A stretch of DNA of 64,000 nucleotides from positions 186,001 through 250,000 of the forward strand of contig JARCOQ010000069.1 of NCBI GenBank assembly GCA_029207755.1. The letters are read 5' to 3'. The translations under genes and the position numbers were made by a program. The notes under the pieces were generated by a model that was given only the letters and a program-made list of their open reading frames with translations, was not told the DNA's origin and did not search any database. This document shows positions 20,163-34,184 of the stretch, in pieces. Positions within the stretch are counted from its first letter, which is position 1. The number at the start of each line of letters is the position of its first letter. This DNA is from Chamaea fasciata. Taxonomy: Eukaryota > Chordata > Aves > Passeriformes > Sylviidae.

Positions 20163-22081
20163 AATGCTTTAGGAACAACTATGAAGCAATAACATAGAGC
20201 TGAGTTTGAGACAGGAAAGTGTACCAAGAAAATCTGGAAAGTTGGGGAGTTTTTGTGCATTTGACCGTTTGTTGCATATGCATACTTCTGTTCTGTCAGT
20301 AGTAGAGGTTGTAAAATTGTTTTTCTGTTAGGGAGTCTCCACCCCTATTCATAAGTTGTACTGGAGTCATCTCCTCCTTCCATGAGAAATGCATCAATAC
20401 AATTCTCCTGTTTTTTGAATGTCTTGGGAATTGATGAAGACTGAAATGGCTAAGACCCGGTGCAAGGTAGACAGCCTTGGCTGGCAAGGCTCATGCTGGA
20501 CATGGGCTTAAGGCAGGGTGAGGGTCAAGAAAAGGATGAGGTGTCAGTGCAAGACAAAGAGCAGAAACCCCAGTGTTAGGAGGGCTATGAGAAAGCCTCC
20601 AAGGGAAGGTGAGGACTGCCACTCCAGCATGAGAGGCAGAAAACCTTGGGTGTCGCTCGTGTGAGCATGCCTAGCTATTCTGGCTAGTTAAGCTTAGCCA
20701 TAGGTGCAGGACAAAAACTTGAACTGTTCCAACTAACCCAGGTAATGCAGGACTATGGAATTCTTTGTATAACTAAGCAGTACTTAGGAAACGAGACTAG
20801 CAGCTGTAGGCCACCAAGTGTTAGGGACTGTACAAAATGCCGACTAATAGGCTGAAGTGTGGTAAGCAAATGTTTCCTTGGATGCCTTAAGAATTGACTT
20901 AATGAGCCAGCCTTCGCAATACTAGAGAGATGATGACTACAGAATTTAAAGATCCAATGGGACTTGTGAAAAAGGATGCATCTTCGGGGCAAGGTTGATT
21001 TGGGAGTGAAGGGCCATGCGACAAACCAAGCTCGGCCACTCCCAGAGGGATGTGGCTCCCGCGTTACCTTCAGTGTCTTTGATGCTGTTGGCACAATTGT
21101 CCAGCAGCATCCTTTCATTTGTGGTGCAGCTCCTCAGTTCAGAGGCTGTGCAAGGAGAGAGTAGCCACATAGGGCATGATCCTTCACTTGATACTGTCAT
21201 TCATCTCCTCTTCAGCTCCAGGTCTCCAATTGCATTGCTAAAGCTCTGGGCTGGCAAGAGGAGAAGGCTGCTTCCATCAGCAGCTGCAGAAAGTGTTCCA
21301 GAGAGCAGAAGACAGAGCCCGAGGGTATTGCCAGCATGGGTACTTCTCTCCCATCGCAGCCGGCAGCAGGGATTTACCTTGCCATTTCTTTGCACTCGGC
21401 ATCTTCAGCCTCTTTCATACAGATCTCATCCAGCTCAGAGAACGAGTCATGAAGGATGTGTTGGTCATCCTACGTGGTCCTGAGGATGAGCTCTACCCAC
21501 CTGGGATTAGAAGACAAAACTCCATCCTGTTACTGTGACTATCATGCTCACAGTCAAAGCGGGCATCAGGGGTGTACCAGGTCAGCCATAAACACTGGGC
21601 TAGGCCCTTACCCTTAGGTCTGTGCAGGCTTGCCCAGAGCCATGGAAGAGAAACACCTGTTTCACCTCTGCATAAGGATACACTGCTTTCTTCTCCCACA
21701 CTTCCATTTTCAAAGGCAGGATCCCTCTAAGGAAGATGCATTTAGCTAAATTATGCGCTTAAATGGCCTGAAATTTAAAAAAAAAAAAAAGAAAAAAGAA
21801 AAAAAAAAAAAGTCACAAAAGGTCTGGAAAAAGGCGGTCTTGCTAAACAATGCCACTTTCTCTCAGAACGGCTAGCACAGCTAGCCTGAAGAAGATCTTA
21901 TGCAGTGCCCATATAGCCCCAAGGAGATTAGTGAGTGATGTGGATTGCTACAGTAGTAGTCCTGCAATGTCACAAACTTTTTAAAAATCAGAATGTGTGT
22001 TGCTTTGAATTGTTGTTACTGCCAATTCTGTAGTTTTGGATGTCAAGCAAAATCTTGTATCATTAGCACAAGAGTGGCACA

Positions 22082-22247
22082 TGTTTCCCAGAGAAGCTGT
22101 GGATGCCCCGTTCCTTTTACCATTTGAGGCCAGCTTGGATGGGACTCTGAGCAACCTGGTGTAGTGGAAGGCCTCTGTGTGCATGGTTGGGGTTTGAAAC
22201 TAGTCAGTCCTTAAGGTACCTTCCAATCCAGACCTTTCTGTGGTTTT
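22082..22247 (+). mobile_element. CR1 LINE 3'-end fragment, unit 3
   Basis: Orthologous position within unit 3; no unit-specific change noticed. Confidence 0.75.
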
Positions 22248-22442
22248 AGGCCTCTAAATTGCCCTTCCCCCCTGCCTGCAGCGGCCAGCACCGTGTCTGG
22301 AACATGGAACCAGTCCCTCTGTGACATCAGGCCTAGGGCCGAGGGCACTGCGGCAAAGCAAATTCTGTTGGCATTACGTTGGCAGCTGCCCTGGAGGTGT
22401 CAAGCTCTCTCTCCTTGCAGCTGACTTGCAGCTGTGACGGCA

Positions 22443-24702
22443 ATGATTTTGTTGTGCATCCTCATCCTACTGGCTCTGTGCGGGCCTGCACATGGCGCCT
22501 GTGGGTAAGTAGCCTCAGGCTCTTTGGGGGCCCGGGCAAAGGCTTAGGGGCTTCCCTGTGGGTGCCCGCTTGCCACCTGTGGCCACAGCAGTTCCCAAAG
22601 TAGGTGGGAGTCTCCGTTTATCACCACTGGCCAGGCTGCTGGCACCAGTTGTCTAAGGGGCTAAAGCAGAAATGGGCAAACATGTGGACATCCCAGGCAG
22701 CTCCCTGCTGGCTTTGCAACCAGAGCCTTGTGAGGAGGGAAGCTGGCTGACCTTCAGCACAGCAGCAGGCCTTCTCATGGGACACTAACGACTTTCTGCT
22801 TCCAGACAGACTTGTGGGCTGCGGCCCATGGGTACTACCTTCAGCTCATCACGCGTTGTGGGTGGCACAGATGTCATGCCAGGGTCTGGGGCCTGGGCTG
22901 GGATCGCCAGTATCCGCTGCGTCTGGAAACCACCGGTATCTGTGCATATCTGTGGAGGGACCCTCATCAGCGCAAAGTGGCTGCTCTCAGCTGCCCACTG
23001 CTTTGTCAACATCACAAAGTAAGTCGGACCTGGGCACAGGGATATCCCCACACCACCAGTGCATGCTATTCCCATCCCATTTCCTTGCATGTGCCTAGTG
23101 CCAGGACATTGCAGGGCCCAGCTGAGAGACTGCTCAGGGAGACGACTGGGTTCATGCCACCGCTTCCTAGCAGCCTGCAGCTCAATATAGCTCAAGCCTA
23201 CTTTCACTCTGTGGAGTGCTGTTTTCCTCTCTGCCTCAGGAAGCAGAAGGCAGGAAGGGCTGGGGTGTTACAGCACGTGATTCTACTCGCCCTCACCCCT
23301 CTCTCCATCTGCCTTCCAGTCCCATCAGCGAGTGGGCCATCGTTCTTGGGGCCACCTCGTTGGGCCAGTCGGGCCCTGGTGTGGAAGTGCGCCGGATTAA
23401 GCGGCTGATTATTCATGAAAAATACATCCCTGACCTTGAGTATAACGACATCGCCTTGCTGGAACTGGATCGGCCAGTCCAGTGCAGCTCCACCATTCAG
23501 ACCGCCTGCCTGCCTGGTCCTGCAGTGAAAGTGTCGGAGCTGAAAAACTGTTACGTTGCTGGCTGGGGTGACAGAATCGTGAAATGTGAGTGAGTTCCCA
23601 TAAAGGATCTGGACCCTGAGGGCAAGCTTGGCCCACCAGGGAGAGACGGCTGGGCCTTCCTGACAGCAGAGTTAGGCCGTGGGACATATGCCTCTGGCCT
23701 GGCCTGCTGCCCAATGCCACACAGCAGCGACACAGCACTCCCAACACCTCTCTAGAGGCCAGCAAGCCTCTAGGGAAAAACTTCAACACACGGGCAAAGA
23801 GCTGCTGGGAGCTCATTCCTTTCTCTGCTCACAGCTTCAGGTAGAGATATCCTGCAGCAGGCCAAGGTGCAAGTGGTCCCTAACCAGCTCTGCAACAGTA
23901 GTGAGTGGCTGCATGGGTACATCTATGACTTCCACGTGTGTGCTGGCCAGGGCGGCGTTGGCACCTGCCAGGTAGGAGCATGCCGAGTCCCCCAGCCCCC
24001 AGCAGTGTAGGCAGCCTCATCCCAGCACCCAAGCACAGCCCAGCGCGTGCTTTCCCTGACCAGTTGCTCTCCCAGCCCCAGCTCTGCACTGCCGCTGAAG
24101 CTTCTGCCCCCTTTCCCATCCGTGGGTCCTTGCTCTGTGGGGTCCAGATGCTAACCCTGAAGCATCCAAGCACAGGGGAGACAGAGAGCCTCACCTGACA
24201 GGCCCCCAACCTGCTCCCAAGGGTGCTGAGGTTCTACAGGTTCCAGCACTTGAGCAGGGCCTTGCTCAGCCAGGAGTCCAGTTCTTCTGGCAGGGGCTGA
24301 AGAGAGTAAAGCAACCAACTCCGACTGCTGACAGGGGCACACAGAGGCACCTTAATCCTCTCTGCTCTGCTCCAGGGTGACAGCGGGGGGCCTCTTGTCT
24401 GCCAAGATAAGCATGCCGGCTTCTTCTGGCAAATTGGTGTGACCAGCTGGGGAGTAGGCTGTGCTAGACCTAAACGGCCTGCAGTCTCCAGCTCCACTCA
24501 GTACTACTACGACTGGATCCGGACTACAGTGGGAAGAAGGCCAGTACCAGGAATTACGCCAGCACCATCGTACACCTCAACCCCCCTGCAGACACTACCT
24601 CCAAGACCAACTCAACCCTGTCCAGTTCCTCGGGCAAAGCTGCTCCAATTCTTTAATCTGCTGAAGGAGATCTTGCTGTACCTAAAGGGAAAAATTGTTT
24701 GA
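22443..24702 (+). CDS. ACR-like: Acrosin-like serine protease, unit 3 (5 exons)
   Basis: Exons 22443-22504, 22806-23018, 23320-23585, 23835-23971 and 24376-24702. Triad and pocket residues as in unit 1. This is the only copy with an altered protein: codon 291 is TCG (Ser) instead of GCC (Ala) in the proline-rich tail, a two-base change, at about 24568-24570. The tail is outside the catalytic domain, so an effect on catalysis is unlikely. Confidence 0.9.
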
Positions 24703-26601
24703 ACGGCAAAATGGACCAGCTGCAGTTCAGGCTATAGTAGACCGCAACCCTTTCCTTCTGAGTTCTATTAATTTGAATTGCATTAAACGGAATTAAATTG
24801 GAAGCAAACTCAAAAGGAGATCTGTATTTTCTGCTCTGCGACAAATTTGCATCCAAATTCTCTAAAATCCCGCTGGCTTGATTTTGCCCAAGCAGTCCTG
24901 AACTCAGGGATCCCTTCATACTCATCTAGGAAGAATTTGGCTTCACACTCCCTTCCGTACAGATCAATGCCTTCCCCACAGCTATTGGTACGTCTGCAGC
25001 GGAAGAGTAGCATCTGGCACCTTAAGTTTGCAAAAACAAGTTCAAGAAACACAACACTAGGAAAACAAGAGAAAAGAAAAGAAGGGTGCAGATGTTGCCC
25101 TGTCATCAAAAACGTGAAGCCCTTCATTCTGCTCTGTGCCCTAAGGATGGTTTTTGTCCCCATCAGATGGCATTTGGGTTTTTTGGCCCATGTAGAAACC
25201 TAAGCAGTAAAGAGTTCATGCACTGCTGTGCCCTGAACACCAACAGCCATCAAGCAAATGAGTTATAACAGCATGTGCCTGGAAAGGGGAGCTGTATTGA
25301 ACGTAGGCCAGCCCCATTCTGGAGCTGAAGTTCCTGTTCCAGTCTGTAGTGACCACACAACATAAAGAACAGCTTAAGTGCAGGAGTGGGGTCAAGGAGC
25401 AAGCAAGACCAATAGATGGAGAATCAAGACCACAAAAAAAAAAGAAAACAAACCCAAAGCCCTCCAGCCCATTTCCAGAAAAGTCTAGAATACTAGGCTG
25501 CACATGCCAACTCATTTGTACAAAGAGTGAGGAACCTAATCCCAGAATGGGGAAAACTTACCTAGAAAAATGTACCACCACAGAGGCCGGGTGGCATTCT
25601 CTCAGGACCCTGGACACCTGTTGGCTGGATCGGTGCTGGACCCAGGACTTTAATCTTCTTTCCTCTCCTACCCGATTCCTCTTTCCCTTCTTCTTCCCTC
25701 TTTTCTTTTAGTCTTCTGTCTTATTATTAGAAGGTAGTGGCAAAACATATACCAATTGCCATGCTGAGTGTGTAGTTTGTTAATAAAAAGCGGTGAGGTT
25801 TTTTTGGACCCTTTTGCTTTTTGCCATTCTTTTCCATCCGTGAACATCGACGAACCTCTGTTGCTCCCTTCCACATAGGAGTGGCGTGTAAGACCAATGC
25901 ACAAACACTCCAGGGAAGGGAAGAGCTGCATCTGCCTTCTCCAGTGCCAATCCCTGGGCCAAGGATCAATTGCACACCTCACCCCCTCACAGCAGCAGTC
26001 TGTTGTACCAGCACGTCTTTTATGATCCGATTATTGGCACATGCCTCTACCTGAAGGTAAGAGGCATGTGCCGAAGTCAATAGCATGGATTTTCTTTAAC
26101 AGTAAGCATGAGGTAGAGAGATAGAAATAGGAAAGAGAGGAGGGCCAGAGGGAGAGAAAGAGTGAGACAGTTGAAGTAGAAAGCTATCACCGCACTTGGA
26201 TCCAGAAAGCATCCTCTTGCACCTTTTCTTCACCCTGGTCTTCTTGCTGGTGTGCTTCCCCCAGGCATTCAAACCTTTTTGCTATTTAGGCATTTTAGCC
26301 AACAAAGGAATCAATGCTCATTGGCTACAGTTACCCACTCAGAGTTGCTTCTCAACAGAGTGGCTTTGTTGGCTTTGAGTGTGGGTTCTTTCTGTCCAGT
26401 ATCAGTGCTCCTCCAGTATCCGTTTTCCTCCCGCTAGTCTGAGAGCGCATCCAATCCTACCTCACATTCCTCTCGGGTGGGTTAACTGACAGCCCAAGTT
26501 TCACAGAGGCATGTTCAGGGAGGGGGAGCTCCAGTTGCTGCCGATGAGCAGTTGCTTCTTTGGAGAGTTTGTCACAGTGGGCAAAGCCTTTCAATAATCT
26601 T

Positions 26602-28348
26602 AATGCATCTTGGAGGGGCAAGAACCTCTCATCTTTATTGCATAAGGGAGGGAATATAGTTATCAAAGATGAAGAAAAGGCTGAGGTCCCTAGCATCTTC
26701 TTTGCTTCAATTTTCAACAAAAAGACGGGTTGTCCTCAAGGCAACTGGCCTCCTGAACTCGTAGATGGGGAGCAGGGAACAGAACAGCCTCTCCTGTTAT
26801 CCAGGAGAAAGTAGTTAGTGACCATGTGAGCCACTTAGATGCTGACAAGTCGATGAGACCAGACAGGATTCATCCTAGGGTGGTGCAGGAGATGGCAGAA
26901 GACGTCACCAAGACGCTTTCCATCATTTACCATCAGTCCTGGGTAACAAGACGACTGGGCTGGCCAACGTGATGCTCATCCATAAGAAGGGCCATAAGGA
27001 GCACATGGGAAACTACAGGCCTGTCAGCCTGACCTTGGTACTCAGTAAGGTTAAACAAGAGATCATCTTAAGTGCGATAACGCAGCACCTACAGGACAGC
27101 TGAGGGATCAGACCCAGCCAGCAGGGATTTAGGAGGGGCAGGTTGTGCTTTAACCAACCTGATCTCCCTTTGTTACCAGCTGACCCGCCAGGTGGATGAC
27201 GGGAAGGCTGTGGATGTTGTATACCTGGCCTTCAGCAAAGCCTCTTACCCCATCTCCCGTAGCGCACTCCTGGAAAAGCTGGTAGCCCACAGCTTGGGCA
27301 GGAGCCGTGTTCAGAACTGGCTGGATGGCCAGGCCCAGAGACTGGAGGTCAATGGTCCTGCATCCAGATGGGGGCTAGTCACTTAGTGCAGCCCCCCAGG
27401 GGTCTGTGTTGGGACCAGTCTTGTTTAAATATCTTCACTGATGATCCGGACAAGGGGATCACCTTGCAGATGACACCAAGCTGGGAGCAAGCACTGCTCT
27501 GTTAGAGGGTAGGAGGACTCTGCAGAGGGACCTGGACAGGCTGGATAGGTGTGCTGAATCCAACAATGGGAGGTTTCACAAGTCCAAGTGCCAGGTCGTG
27601 CCTTTGAATCACAGCAAGCCCCTGCAGCACCACAAGCTGGGGTTGGTGTGGCTGGACAGTGCCCAGGCAGAAAAGGGACCTGGGGGTACTGGAGACAGCA
27701 GCTGAACGTGAGCCAGCGGTGCGCTCTAGTGGCCAAGAAGGCCAATGGCATCCTGGCCTGGATCAGGAATGGTGTGGCCAGCAGGAGCGGGGAGGTCATT
27801 CTTCCCCCGTAGTCAGCACTGGTGAGGCCACACCTTGAGTGCTGCGTCCAGTTCTGGGCTCCTCAGTTTAGGAAGGACGTTGAGATGCTCAAATGGGTCC
27901 AGAGGAGGGCAACAAGGATAGTGAATGGTCTGGGACACGTGTCTTATGAGGAGCAGCTGAGGGAGCTGGGGTTGCTTAGCTTGGAGAAGAGAAGGCTCAG
28001 GGGTGAGCGTACCAACCTCTATAAGTCCCCGAAAGGAGGGTATAGCCCAGTGGGGGTCAGTCTCTTCTCCCAGGCAAGCAGCAAGAGAAGCCGACAAAGT
28101 CTTAAGCTGTACCACAGGAAGTTGGGACTGGACATTGAGAAGAAGATTCTTCACAGAAAGGGTGATTTTGGGCATTGGAATAGGCTTCCCAGGGAGGCGG
28201 TGGAGTCACCTGGAGGTGTTTAAGCAAAGATAGCACATGGCTTTTAGTGCTGTGGTCTGGTTGACAAGGTGGTGTTGAGTCATAGGTTTGACTCAATGGT
28301 CTCAGATGGTTTTTTTTCCAACCTAGTCGATTCTGTGGTTCTGTGATT
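26602..28348 (+). mobile_element. CR1 LINE, 5'-truncated, unit 3
   Basis: Copy of the same insertion without the extra G. The last 133 codons of the RT ORF end (27822-28223) are open from RPHLECC to ESPGGV. Confidence 0.88.
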
Positions 28349-29019
28349 GGTGTTTAAGGCAATTCTGCTCTTTAAGTGTCTTGCAATATCTTATGCAGCT
28401 CTGGTCATCAAGGGTGCATAGGTTCTTAGAGCCCCTAAGAGTCATCAGCGGGGAGCAAAGCCACGCATCTACTCTTCCCTAGAGATCACCTGCAGAGGTG
28501 ATGCTTGACCAGCATACCCAGCTGACGTGCGCAGTGCCTGCTAAGGCCATATTAAATTTTTGCCCACAGCGTTCACTTTGGAAGAGAACCTCCCCCTTAT
28601 AAAAACTGCATTCAATGAATAACATTTTCTGATTCAAGAGTGAACTTAAAAAAGACAGAAAGAAAGGAAAAATCCAGCCTCCAGAGATTTAATTAAAAAT
28701 TCAGGACCTCCAAATTGTTGAACCACTTAATCCCAACACCTGTTTTTCACAGACAGGAGTCTCAACCCTACACGATTTCAGCTGCCCGAGACCATCTTTC
28801 CACGCTCTCAGGAAAGTCACAGCCTGTCAAGCATGCCTGTAAGACCTTGAAGGCTGAGTCTCCCCAGGGTGGTAGTGAGAAGGTCATTAGGGCTTGAGGA
28901 GTCAGGAGAATATCCTTGTCCAGGGGCTTGGGCATTTTTTCATCTGCTCCTTGGGACAGGAAGAGACCAAGGTTTCTCCATTTTGTTGCAGTGTGTGAGA
29001 TTCTTTGGTAGTGCCAGTG

Positions 29020-29643
29020 ATGGGGAGCAGCTTCTCAGGACTCCCTGAATTGCCACGGAGAACAGACAGAGCCATGGGGACAGAGTGCAGCTGCCCCATT
29101 TGTCATGATGAGCAAGAGGGTGTTGCTTATGCCATACCCTGTGGCCATGAGTTCTGCATGGGCTGCATGCTGCGTTGGGCAGAGAAGAAAGCAGAGTGCC
29201 CACTCTGCAGAAGATTGATAGAGTCTGCCAGGTTTTCTCTGCGGGAACAAAAATACCTCGAGTGTGTCATCACACCCCAGGGAGAATCACCAGAGACCAA
29301 GAGAGAGGCAGAAAGATCTCTTGGCCTCCTGGATGGAAACAGCTGCCAGCGCCCAGGAGCGGTTCCTGTGCAAGGGACACCTTCCCCAGCTGAGCAGGGG
29401 CCTGCAGGGGCAGAGGCTGTGGGTAGCCTGCTGCCAAGGTCTGGGCAAAAAGAAGAGCATGTTCTTGACCCTATGCTGCCCTGGCTGCGCCAGAGGCTGG
29501 AGGCAATCTATGGGTCCCAGCGGTGGCTGGCAGTGAGAGCAGAGAACAGCATCTTGTATGCCCTGCGCCTCTGCGGTCCAGATGGGGAGGTCATGGTGCA
29601 GGTGCTGCAGCCTCTCCTGGAGGAATATACAGAACCCTATTGA
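29020..29643 (+). CDS. RING-finger (C3HC4) protein, avian Topors-like family, unit 4
   Basis: Intact 207-codon copy (alternative ATG at 29074). It differs from unit 3 by Val70Ala, directly after the RING, a state shared by units 4-7. The predicted protein is identical to that of unit 5. Confidence 0.8.
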   Translation: MGSSFSGLPELPRRTDRAMGTECSCPICHDEQEGVAYAIPCGHEFCMGCMLRWAEKKAECPLCRRLIESARFSLREQKYLECVITPQGESPETKREAERSLGLLDGNSCQRPGAVPVQGTPSPAEQGPAGAEAVGSLLPRSGQKEEHVLDPMLPWLRQRLEAIYGSQRWLAVRAENSILYALRLCGPDGEVMVQVLQPLLEEYTEPY

Positions 29644-31563
29644 AATGCTTTAGGAACAACTATGAAGCAATAACATAGAGCTGAGTTTGAGACAGGAAAG
29701 TGTACCAAGAAAATCTGGAAAGTTGGGGAGTTTTTGTGCATTTGACCGTTTGTTGCATATGCATACTTCTGTTCTGTCAGTAGTAGAGGTTGTAAAATTG
29801 TTTTTCTGTTAGGGAGTCTCCACCCCTATTCATAAGTTGTACTGGAGTCATCTCCTCCTTCCATGAGAAATGCATCAATACAATTCTCCTGTTTTTTGAA
29901 TGTCTTGGGAATTGATGAAGACTGAAATGGCTAAGACCCGGTGCAAGGTAGACAGCCTTGGCTGGCAAGGCTCATGCTGGACATGGGCTTAAGGCAGGGT
30001 GAGGGTCAAGAAAAGGATGAGGTGTCAGTGCAAGACAAAGAGCAGAAACCCCAGTGTTAGGAGGGCTATGAGAAAGCCTCCAAGGGAAGGTGAGGACTGC
30101 CACTCCAGCATGAGAGGCAGAAAACCTTGGGTGTCGCTCGTGTGAGCATGCCTAGCTATTCTGGCTAGTTAAGCTTAGCCATAGGTGCAGGACAAAAACT
30201 TGAACTGTTCTAACTAACCCAGGTAATGCAGGACTATGGAATTCTTTGTATAACTAAGCAGTACTTAGGAAACGAGACTAGCAGCTGTAGGCCACCAAGT
30301 GTTAGGGACTGTACAAAATGCCGACTAATAGGCTGAAGTGTGGTAAGCAAATGTTTCCTTGGATGCCTTAAGAATTGACTTAATGAGCCAGCCTTCGCAA
30401 TACTAGAGAGATGATGACTACAGAATTTAAAGATCCAATGGGACTTGTGAAAAAGGATGCATCTTCGGGGCAAGGTTGATTTGGGAGTGAAGGGCCATGC
30501 GACAAACCAAGCTCGGCCACTCCCAGAGGGATGTGGCTCCCGCGTTACCTTCAGTGTCTTTGATGCTGTTGGCACAATTGTCCAGCAGCATCCTTTCATT
30601 TGTGGTGCAGCTCCTCAGTTCAGAGGCTGTGCAAGGAGAGAGTAGCCACATAGGGCATGATCCTTCACTTGATACTGTCATTCATCTCCTCTTCAGCTCC
30701 AGGTCTCCAATTGCATTGCTAAAGCTCTGGGCTGGCAAGAGGAGAAGGCTGCTTCCATCAGCAGCTGCAGAAAGTGTTCCAGAGAGCAGAAGACAGAGCC
30801 CGAGGGTATTGCCAGCATGGGTACTTCTCTCCCATCGCAGCCGGCAGCAGGGATTTACCTTGCCATTTCTTTGCACTCGGCATCTTCAGCCTCTTTCATA
30901 CAGATCTCATCCAGCTCAGAGAATGAGTCATGAAGGATGTGTTGGTCATCCTACGTGGTCCTGAGGATGAGCTCTACCCACCTGGGATTAGAAGACAAAA
31001 CTCCATCCTGTTACTGTGACTATCATGCTCACAGTCAAAGCGGGCATCAGGGGTGTACCAGGTCAGCCATAAACACTGGGCTAGGCCCTTACCCTTAGGT
31101 CTGTGCAGGCTTGCCCAGAGCCATGGAAGAGAAACACCTGTTTCACCTCTGCATAAGGATACACTGCTTTCTTCTCCCACACTTCCATTTTCAAAGGCAG
31201 GATCCCTCTAAGGAAGATGCATTTAGCTAAATTATGCGCTTAAATGGCCTGAAATTTAAAAAAAAAAAAAAGAAAAAAGAAAAAAAAAAAAAAGTCACAA
31301 AAGGTCTGGAAAAAGGCGGTCTTGCTAAACAATGCCACTTTCTCTCAGAACGGCTAGCACAGCTAGCCTGAAGAAGATCTTATGCAGTGCCCATATAGCC
31401 CCAAGGAGATTAGTGAGTGATGTGGATTGCTACAGTAGTAGTCCTGCAATGTCACAAACTTTTTAAAAATCAGAATGTGTGTTGCTTTGAATTGTTGTTA
31501 CTGCCAATTCTGTAGTTTTGGATGTCAAGCAAAATCTTGTATCATTAGCACAAGAGTGGCACA

Positions 31564-31729
31564 TGTTTCCCAGAGAAGCTGTGGATGCCCCATTCCTTTT
31601 ACCATTTGAGGCCAGCTTGGATGGGACTCTGAGCAACCTGGTGTAGTGGAAGGCCTCTGTGTGCATGGTTGGGGTTTGAAACTAGTCAGTCCTTAAGGTA
31701 CCTTCCAATCCAGACCTTTCTGTGGTTTT
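31564..31729 (+). mobile_element. CR1 LINE 3'-end fragment, unit 4
   Basis: Orthologous position within unit 4; carries GCCCCATTCC, the state shared by units 4-7. Confidence 0.75.
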
Positions 31730-31924
31730 AGGCCTCTAAATTGCCCTTCCCCCCTGCCTGCAGCGGCCAGCACCGTGTCTGGAACATGGAACCAGTCCCT
31801 CTGTGACATCAGGCCTAGGGCCGAGGGCACTGCGGCAAAGCAAATTCTGTTGGCATTACGTTGGCAGCTGCCCTGGAGGTGTCAAGCTCTCTCTCCTTGC
31901 AGCTGACTTGCACCTGTGACGGCA

Positions 31925-34184
31925 ATGATTTTGTTGTGCATCCTCATCCTACTGGCTCTGTGCGGGCCTGCACATGGCGCCTGTGGGTAAGTAGCCTCAG
32001 GCTCTTTGGGGGCCCGGGCAAAGGCTTAGGGGCTTCCCTGTGGGTGCCCGCTTGCCACCTGTGGCCACAGCAGTTCCCAAAGTAGGTGGGAGTCTCCGTT
32101 TATCACCACTGGCCAGGCTGCTGGCACCAGTTGTCTAAGGGGCTAAAGCAGAAATGGGCAAACATGTGGACATCCCAGGCAGCTCCCTGCTGGCTTTGCA
32201 ACCAGAGCCTTGTGAGGAGGGAAGCTGGCTGACCTTCAGCACAGCAGCAGGCCTTCTCATGGGACACTAACGACTTTCTGCTTCCAGACAGACTTGTGGG
32301 CTGCGGCCCATGGGTACTACCTTCAGCTCATCACGCGTTGTGGGTGGCACAGATGTCATGCCAGGGTCTGGGGCCTGGGCTGGGATCGCCAGTATCCGCT
32401 GCGTCTGGAAACCACCGGTATCTGTGCATATCTGTGGAGGGACCCTCATCAGCGCAAAGTGGCTGCTCTCAGCTGCCCACTGCTTTGTCAACATCACAAA
32501 GTAAGTCGGACCTGGGCACAGGGATATCCCCACACCACCAGTGCATGCTATTCCCATCCCATTTCCTTGCATGTGCCTAGTGCCAGGACATTGCAGGGCC
32601 CAGCTGAGAGACTGCTCAGGGAGACGACTGGGTTCATGCCACCGCTTCCTAGCAGCCTGCAGCTCAATATAGCTCAAGCCTACTTTCACTCTGTGGAGTG
32701 CTGTTTTCCTCTCTGCCTCAGGAAGCAGAAGGCAGGAAGGGCTGGGGTGTTACAGCACGTGATTCTACTCGCCCTCACCCCTCTCTCCATCTGCCTTCCA
32801 GTCCCATCAGCGAGTGGGCCATCGTTCTTGGGGCCACCTCGTTGGGCCAGTCGGGCCCTGGTGTGGAAGTGCGCCGGATTAAGCGGCTGATTATTCATGA
32901 AAAATACATCCCTGACCTTGAGTATAACGACATCGCCTTGCTGGAACTGGATCGGCCAGTCCAGTGCAGCTCCACCATTCAGACCGCCTGCCTGCCTGGT
33001 CCTGCAGTGAAAGTGTCGGAGCTGAAAAACTGTTACGTTGCTGGCTGGGGTGACAGAATCGTGAAATGTGAGTGAGTTCCCATAAAGGATCTGGACCCTG
33101 AGGGCAAGCTTGGCCCACCAGGGAGAGACGGCTGGGCCTTCCTGACAGCAGAGTTAGGCCGTGGGACATATGCCTCTGGCCTGGCCTGCTGCCCAATGCC
33201 ACACAGCAGCGACACAGCACTCCCAACACCTCTCTAGAGGCCAGCAAGCCTCTAGGGAAAAACTTCAACACACGGGCAAAGAGCTGCTGGGAGCTCATTC
33301 CTTTCTCTGCTCACAGCTTCAGGTAGAGATATCCTGCAGCAGGCCAAGGTGCAAGTGGTCCCTAACCAGCTCTGCAACAGTAGTGAGTGGCTGCATGGGT
33401 ACATCTATGACTTCCACGTGTGTGCTGGCCAGGGCGGCGTTGGCACCTGCCAGGTAGGAGCATGCCGAGTCCCCCAGCCCCCAGCAGTGTAGGCAGCCTC
33501 ATCCCAGCACCCAAGCACAGCCCAGCGCGTGCTTTCCCTGACCAGTTGCTCTCCCAGCCCCAGCTCTGCACTGCCGCTGAAGCTTCTGCCCCCTTTCCCA
33601 TCCGTGGGTCCTTGCTCTGTGGGGTCCAGATGCTAACCCTGAAGCATCCAAGCACAGGGGAGACAGAGAGCCTCACCTGACAGGCCCCCAACCTGCTCCC
33701 AAGGGTGCTGAGGTTCTACAGGTTCCAGCACTTGAGCAGGGCCTTGCTCAGCCAGGAGTCCAGTTCTTCTGGCAGGGGCTGAAGAGAGTAAAGCAACCAA
33801 CTCCGACTGCTGACAGGGGCACACAGAGGCACCTTAATCCTCTCTGCTCTGCTCCAGGGTGACAGCGGGGGGCCTCTTGTCTGCCAAGATAAGCATGCCG
33901 GCTTCTTCTGGCAAATTGGTGTGACCAGCTGGGGAGTAGGCTGTGCTAGACCTAAACGGCCTGCAGTCTCCAGCTCCACTCAGTACTACTACGACTGGAT
34001 CCGGACTACAGTGGGAAGAAGGCCAGTACCAGGAATTACGCCAGCACCAGCCTACACCTCAACCCCCCTGCAGACACTACCTCCAAGACCAACTCAACCC
34101 TGTCCAGTTCCTCGGGCAAAGCTGCTCCAATTCTTTAATCTGCTGAAGGAGATCTTGCTGTACCTAAAGGGAAAAATTGTTTGA
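31925..34184 (+). CDS. ACR-like: Acrosin-like serine protease, unit 4 (5 exons)
   Basis: Exons 31925-31986, 32288-32500, 32802-33067, 33317-33453 and 33858-34184. Protein identical to unit 1. The only nearby difference seen is in the leader (TTGCACCTGTG instead of TTGCAGCTGTG at about 31908-31918), just upstream of the ATG. Confidence 0.9.

Larger units (their letters stand above)
18969..28450 (+). repeat. Tandem array unit 3
   Basis: Third unit, 9482 bp; the acrosin-like part is unit 1 plus 18962. It carries the only amino-acid variant of the acrosin-like protein in the window (Ala291Ser). Its CR1 lacks the extra G that breaks the last reading frame in units 1, 2 and 4. The A-rich tract is longer than in units 1 and 2. 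Confidence 0.97.
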
